Assembly (NCBI GenBank): GCA_900758075.1
Contig: CAAEQF010000007.1
Location: 1 to 7,686, forward strand
Source of the DNA: Coriobacteriia bacterium
GTDB taxonomy: Bacteria > Actinomycetota > Coriobacteriia > Coriobacteriales > QAMH01
DNA: 7,686 nucleotides
Direction of reading: 5' to 3'
Shown: piece by piece, positions 5,145 through 7,686 of the stretch
How positions within the stretch are numbered: position 1 is the first letter of the stretch
How the letters are laid out: every line of letters begins with the position of its first letter
Notes under the pieces: model-generated
What the model saw: the letters and a program-made list of their open reading frames with translations, nothing else
What the model was told of the DNA's origin: nothing
Database searches by the model: none
Translations under genes and position numbers: made by a program

Positions 5145-7686
5145 TCACCCCTTCTTCCGAATAATCCGGTGCTTGTCGTCGCGGTAGAACGCAAGGATGA
5201 CCACACCGATTGCCGAGCAGATGGCGGAGAGAATGAACATGCCCTTGAAGCCCTCGTTGAGGGTCTGCTGGAACACCTTTTGGATGGTCGGCGCCTCCTC
5301 GTCGATTTCTGCTAGGTAGTTCTGCCCGCCTTCGTCGAATCGGTCCGGGATCGCGGCCTTCACCGCCTCCATCTTGCCGATCGTGTCCGCCAACTCGGCG
5401 CGCCCGTCGTTCATCTGGGCGAGCGCGGTCTTCATCTTTGACATGCCGGACTCGATGCCTGCGATGCCCTTGCGGATGCCCGCGGCGCCGGCCTCGATAC
5501 CCGATGCGCCCTGTTCTATCCCCGACACGGCGCCTTTCATCTCGGAGACGGCGGTGTTGATGCCGTCGATGCCCTCCTGCATCTGCGCAGACGCCTGCTG
5601 CAGCCCCGCGAGCGCCTTCTCGAGCCCCTCCTTCTGCTCGGCGGGCGTGTTCTCGGGCAGATGGTCGAGGGCCGCCTGCATCGCGGTCACCTTGGCATCG
5701 ACCCCGGCCTTGGCGTCCTTCATCGCCTGCGCCTGGTCTTGCATGGTCGAGATCTTGCCGTTCATCGTCTCGATGCTGCCGCGCAGCTTTGCGGCCTGGC
5801 CGTCCATCTCCTCTGCCTGCGCGGTCATCTCGGATTTCTTGTCGTCCATCTCCAACAGGCTGTCCTTCATCTCCGCGATGGAGTCGTCGAGTTTGCCCAG
5901 CTCCTCGTTCATCTTGTCCAGACCCGTGTCGATGCCCTGCAGCGCCTCGGCCTCGAGCTGCGGCTTGATCTGGCCGTAAATCTCGGTCGACAGGTCCTTG
6001 ACCGTGGCGACGATGGTCGTGACGTCGGAGTCCTGGAGCCGCTGCTTCATCTCGTCCGAGACCGTCACGTCATACTTTGAGTCGGTGTCGCTCATGTCCA
6101 TCTCGATGTGCGTGTACGAGGTCATCTTGGGGATGTCCACACCATCGAGCATGTCGGCCGTGTCCTCATCTGCCTTCATATCGGCGACGCGCTGGTCGAG
6201 CTCCTCGGCGTAGGGCAGCTCGCTGATGGTCACCTCGGTGGGCAGGACCTCCATGATGTTGTCCTGCATGGCAAGGCCCGCGTGGGCGATGAACGCGACC
6301 ATGATGGCGGGGGCGATGGCCGTCCCAATCGAGCGCACGAGCGAGAGCGTCGCCAGCGCGGAGTTAGACTCCGACTCGTCGGTCTTGGCAAGCATCATGT
6401 AGTTGAGCGGCGTGCCCATGATGAACCCGATGCCCAGGCCGCTGAGCGCCATGCTGATGCACACGTTGAGAAGCGTTGGGTACTCGCAGGTCACGAACGC
6501 CATGAACAGCGAGCCCGCGACCGACACCAGAAACCCGAAGGCCAAGATGGGCTTGACGCCGATCTTGTCGATGAGCTTGCCTGAAAGCGGCGCGCCAAAG
6601 CCCGTGAACACGCCGAGGATGATGAGGAAGTAGCCGCCGGAGCCAGAGCGCATCATCATGGCGTTCTCGCAGAACTGCGGCGCGAACAGCGTGCCCATCA
6701 TGATGATGCCCGTGGTGATCGAGCACAGGAGCGTGATGACGATGTCGCGGTCCTTGAAATATGCGAGGTTCATGATCGGGTCTGCCGCGCTATGCTCGAC
6801 CGCGATGAAGACCGGCACCAACACGAGAAACGCGAGGAGGAACGGATAGACGTCCGTCGACGTGATCGAGGTGGACAGCTCGAAGAAGTCGATGTTCTTC
6901 AGGCCGTACATGAGCGAGAGCACCATGACCGTGAGCACTGCGGTGCCCAGTCCGTCGATGGGCTTGACCTCGTCTTCTTTGGTGTTGGGAATCTTGAACA
7001 GGCCCGCGACCAGGATGAACAGGCAGATCGGAATGTTCACGTAGAAGATGAACTGCCAGTTGGTCGAGCCGGCGACGTCGAGGATAAAGCTCCCCGCCGT
7101 CGATCCGAGTATTGAGGCCACGCCGTAGATGCCGCCGACCAGGCCAAGCGCCATGCCGCGCTTCTCGGGCGGGAACGCGGTGCCGAACTCAGCCGTGGCA
7201 ACCGGCATGATGCCACCGCCGCCGATGGCCTGGATGGCACGGCTCGCGATGAGCATCTCGAAGCTGCCGACGTCCTGCGAAAGCCCGCAGAGCAGCGAGC
7301 CGACGCCGAACAGCAGCACGCACAGCAGGTAGATGTACTTGCGGCCGTGGCGGTCGGCGAGCTTGCCCATCACGGGGATGCTCGCCGCATACGCCAGCGT
7401 GTAGATGGTCATGAGCCACACGCCGAGCTCGTCGGAAACCGACAGCGTGTTTTGGATGACGGTGCGCGCCGGGTTGACGATGTTCATGTCGATGGCGCCC
7501 ATGAAGATGCCGAGCAGGTACACGATGGCGACGACGACGTAGCCCTTCGACGACGAGCGGGCCGCGGAATCGGCGGGCTGCCCAGGGTCGGGCGCAGGCC
7601 CACTTGCAGCTTGGGCAGGCTCGGCAGAGGCGGTCGCCTCAACCGGGGCGAGCTCGGCGGTATCTGCGGGGTTCTCCTTCTTGCGA
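5145..7686 (-). CDS. DHA2-family (EmrB/QacA-type) MFS drug exporter with a giant coiled-coil loop, 5' end missing
   Basis: The frame is open to the right edge. The GTG at 7523 is internal: 54 more codons are visible upstream, encoding an Ala/Pro/Glu-rich disordered cytoplasmic tail and then VVVAIV of the first helix. Counting residue 1 at 7523, TM1-13 lie within about 1-414, with D12 in IDMNIVN (the DHA2 TM1 motif), motif A GKLADRHGRK (53-62) and a second copy SGKLIDKIGVK (314-324). TM14 is residues 761-780. The loop between TM13 and TM14 (415-760) should lie outside the membrane and is hugely expanded; QacA has a loop of well under 100 residues here. It holds an acidic region (415-527) and two heptad helices (528-622, 634-718). 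The family exports drugs or lipophilic metabolites using the proton gradient; substrate unknown. The TM5 antiporter motif reads GSTAGS, lacking the usual Gly-Pro. Confidence 0.9.
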   Translation of the reverse strand, partial: RKKENPADTAELAPVEATASAEPAQAASGPAPDPGQPADSAARSSSKGYVVVAIVYLLGIFMGAIDMNIVNPARTVIQNTLSVSDELGVWLMTIYTLAYAASIPVMGKLADRHGRKYIYLLCVLLFGVGSLLCGLSQDVGSFEMLIASRAIQAIGGGGIMPVATAEFGTAFPPEKRGMALGLVGGIYGVASILGSTAGSFILDVAGSTNWQFIFYVNIPICLFILVAGLFKIPNTKEDEVKPIDGLGTAVLTVMVLSLMYGLKNIDFFELSTSITSTDVYPFLLAFLVLVPVFIAVEHSAADPIMNLAYFKDRDIVITLLCSITTGIIMMGTLFAPQFCENAMMMRSGSGGYFLIILGVFTGFGAPLSGKLIDKIGVKPILAFGFLVSVAGSLFMAFVTCEYPTLLNVCISMALSGLGIGFIMGTPLNYMMLAKTDESESNSALATLSLVRSIGTAIAPAIMVAFIAHAGLAMQDNIMEVLPTEVTISELPYAEELDQRVADMKADEDTADMLDGVDIPKMTSYTHIEMDMSDTDSKYDVTVSDEMKQRLQDSDVTTIVATVKDLSTEIYGQIKPQLEAEALQGIDTGLDKMNEELGKLDDSIAEMKDSLLEMDDKKSEMTAQAEEMDGQAAKLRGSIETMNGKISTMQDQAQAMKDAKAGVDAKVTAMQAALDHLPENTPAEQKEGLEKALAGLQQASAQMQEGIDGINTAVSEMKGAVSGIEQGASGIEAGAAGIRKGIAGIESGMSKMKTALAQMNDGRAELADTIGKMEAVKAAIPDRFDEGGQNYLAEIDEEAPTIQKVFQQTLNEGFKGMFILSAICSAIGVVILAFYRDDKHRIIRKKG
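5370..5942 (-). other. Region encoding a predicted antiparallel coiled-coil hairpin in the exporter
   Basis: With the GTG at 7523 as residue 1, every seventh residue from 531 to 622 is hydrophobic: I, M, L, M, M, M, M, L, M, M, M, V, M, L. A second core series at 528, 535, 542, 549, 556 and onward is mostly L, I, A or V, with K at 563 and 605. A turn HLPENTPAEQKE (621-632) follows. Then every seventh residue from 634 to 718 is L, L, M, I, M, I, I, I, I, M, M, L, M. Two helices of about 13 heptads with a proline-bearing turn suggest a hairpin roughly 13 nm long, outside the cell membrane. Confidence 0.8.
5439..5522 (-). repeat. Four 21-bp degenerate coding repeats (G-I-E-x-G-A-x heptads)
   Basis: Residues 668-695 of the exporter consist of four consecutive heptads: GIEQGAS, GIEAGAA, GIRKGIA, GIESGMS. 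Glycines flank the core isoleucine in each unit, which would let helices pack closely. The underlying DNA shows a degenerate 21-base period, consistent with growth by tandem duplication. Confidence 0.75.

Noticed and set aside
3670..5148. 492-codon minus-strand open frame opposite the LuxR-type gene
   Set aside because: Its product is rich in His, Arg and Glu without domain structure, while the plus strand encodes clear membrane helices and a LuxR HTH; it is a shadow frame.
7521..7523. GTG at 7523 as the exporter's start codon
   Set aside because: It falls inside the first transmembrane helix (VVVAI precedes it in frame), no good ribosome binding site is seen, and the frame stays open to the window edge.

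Overview
The window looks like chromosomal DNA from a GC-rich, anaerobic Gram-positive bacterium, most plausibly a gut Coriobacteriia of the Eggerthellaceae type. This is inferred from gene content and layout: a DmsABC-type molybdoenzyme next to a divergent regulator made of about 12 membrane helices plus a C-terminal LuxR helix-turn-helix, a combination well known from Eggerthella and relatives. The species cannot be named from the sequence.

Left part (1-3196, minus strand): a compact respiratory operon read right to left as dmsA-dmsB-dmsC. dmsA encodes a Tat-exported, Fe-S/molybdopterin catalytic subunit; dmsB a four-cluster ferredoxin-like electron-transfer subunit; dmsC, cut by the left edge, the membrane anchor that would oxidise menaquinol. 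Gaps are 17 and 2 bases, each gene has its own ribosome binding site, and all three products together form one quinol:S-/N-oxide oxidoreductase facing outside the membrane.

Middle (3197-3465): a 269-base divergent intergenic region holding a dmsA promoter candidate, a perfect 12-bp palindrome just upstream of its -35, a dyad inside its spacer, and a dyad overlapping a luxR promoter candidate. The plus-strand gene at 3466-4983 is the membrane-embedded LuxR-type regulator, probably sensing a small molecule and controlling the dms operon.

Right part (4984-7686): a 161-base convergent gap, mostly filled by a 130-bp imperfect palindrome, and then a minus-strand gene for a 14-helix DHA2-family MFS exporter whose 5' end lies beyond the window. 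Its loop between TM13 and TM14 is expanded to about 345 residues and contains two uninterrupted runs of 13-14 heptads joined by a proline-containing turn, i.e. a predicted long antiparallel coiled-coil hairpin outside the membrane. This exporter and the palindrome are the least ordinary items here. No RNA gene, IS element, CRISPR array or phage gene was seen.
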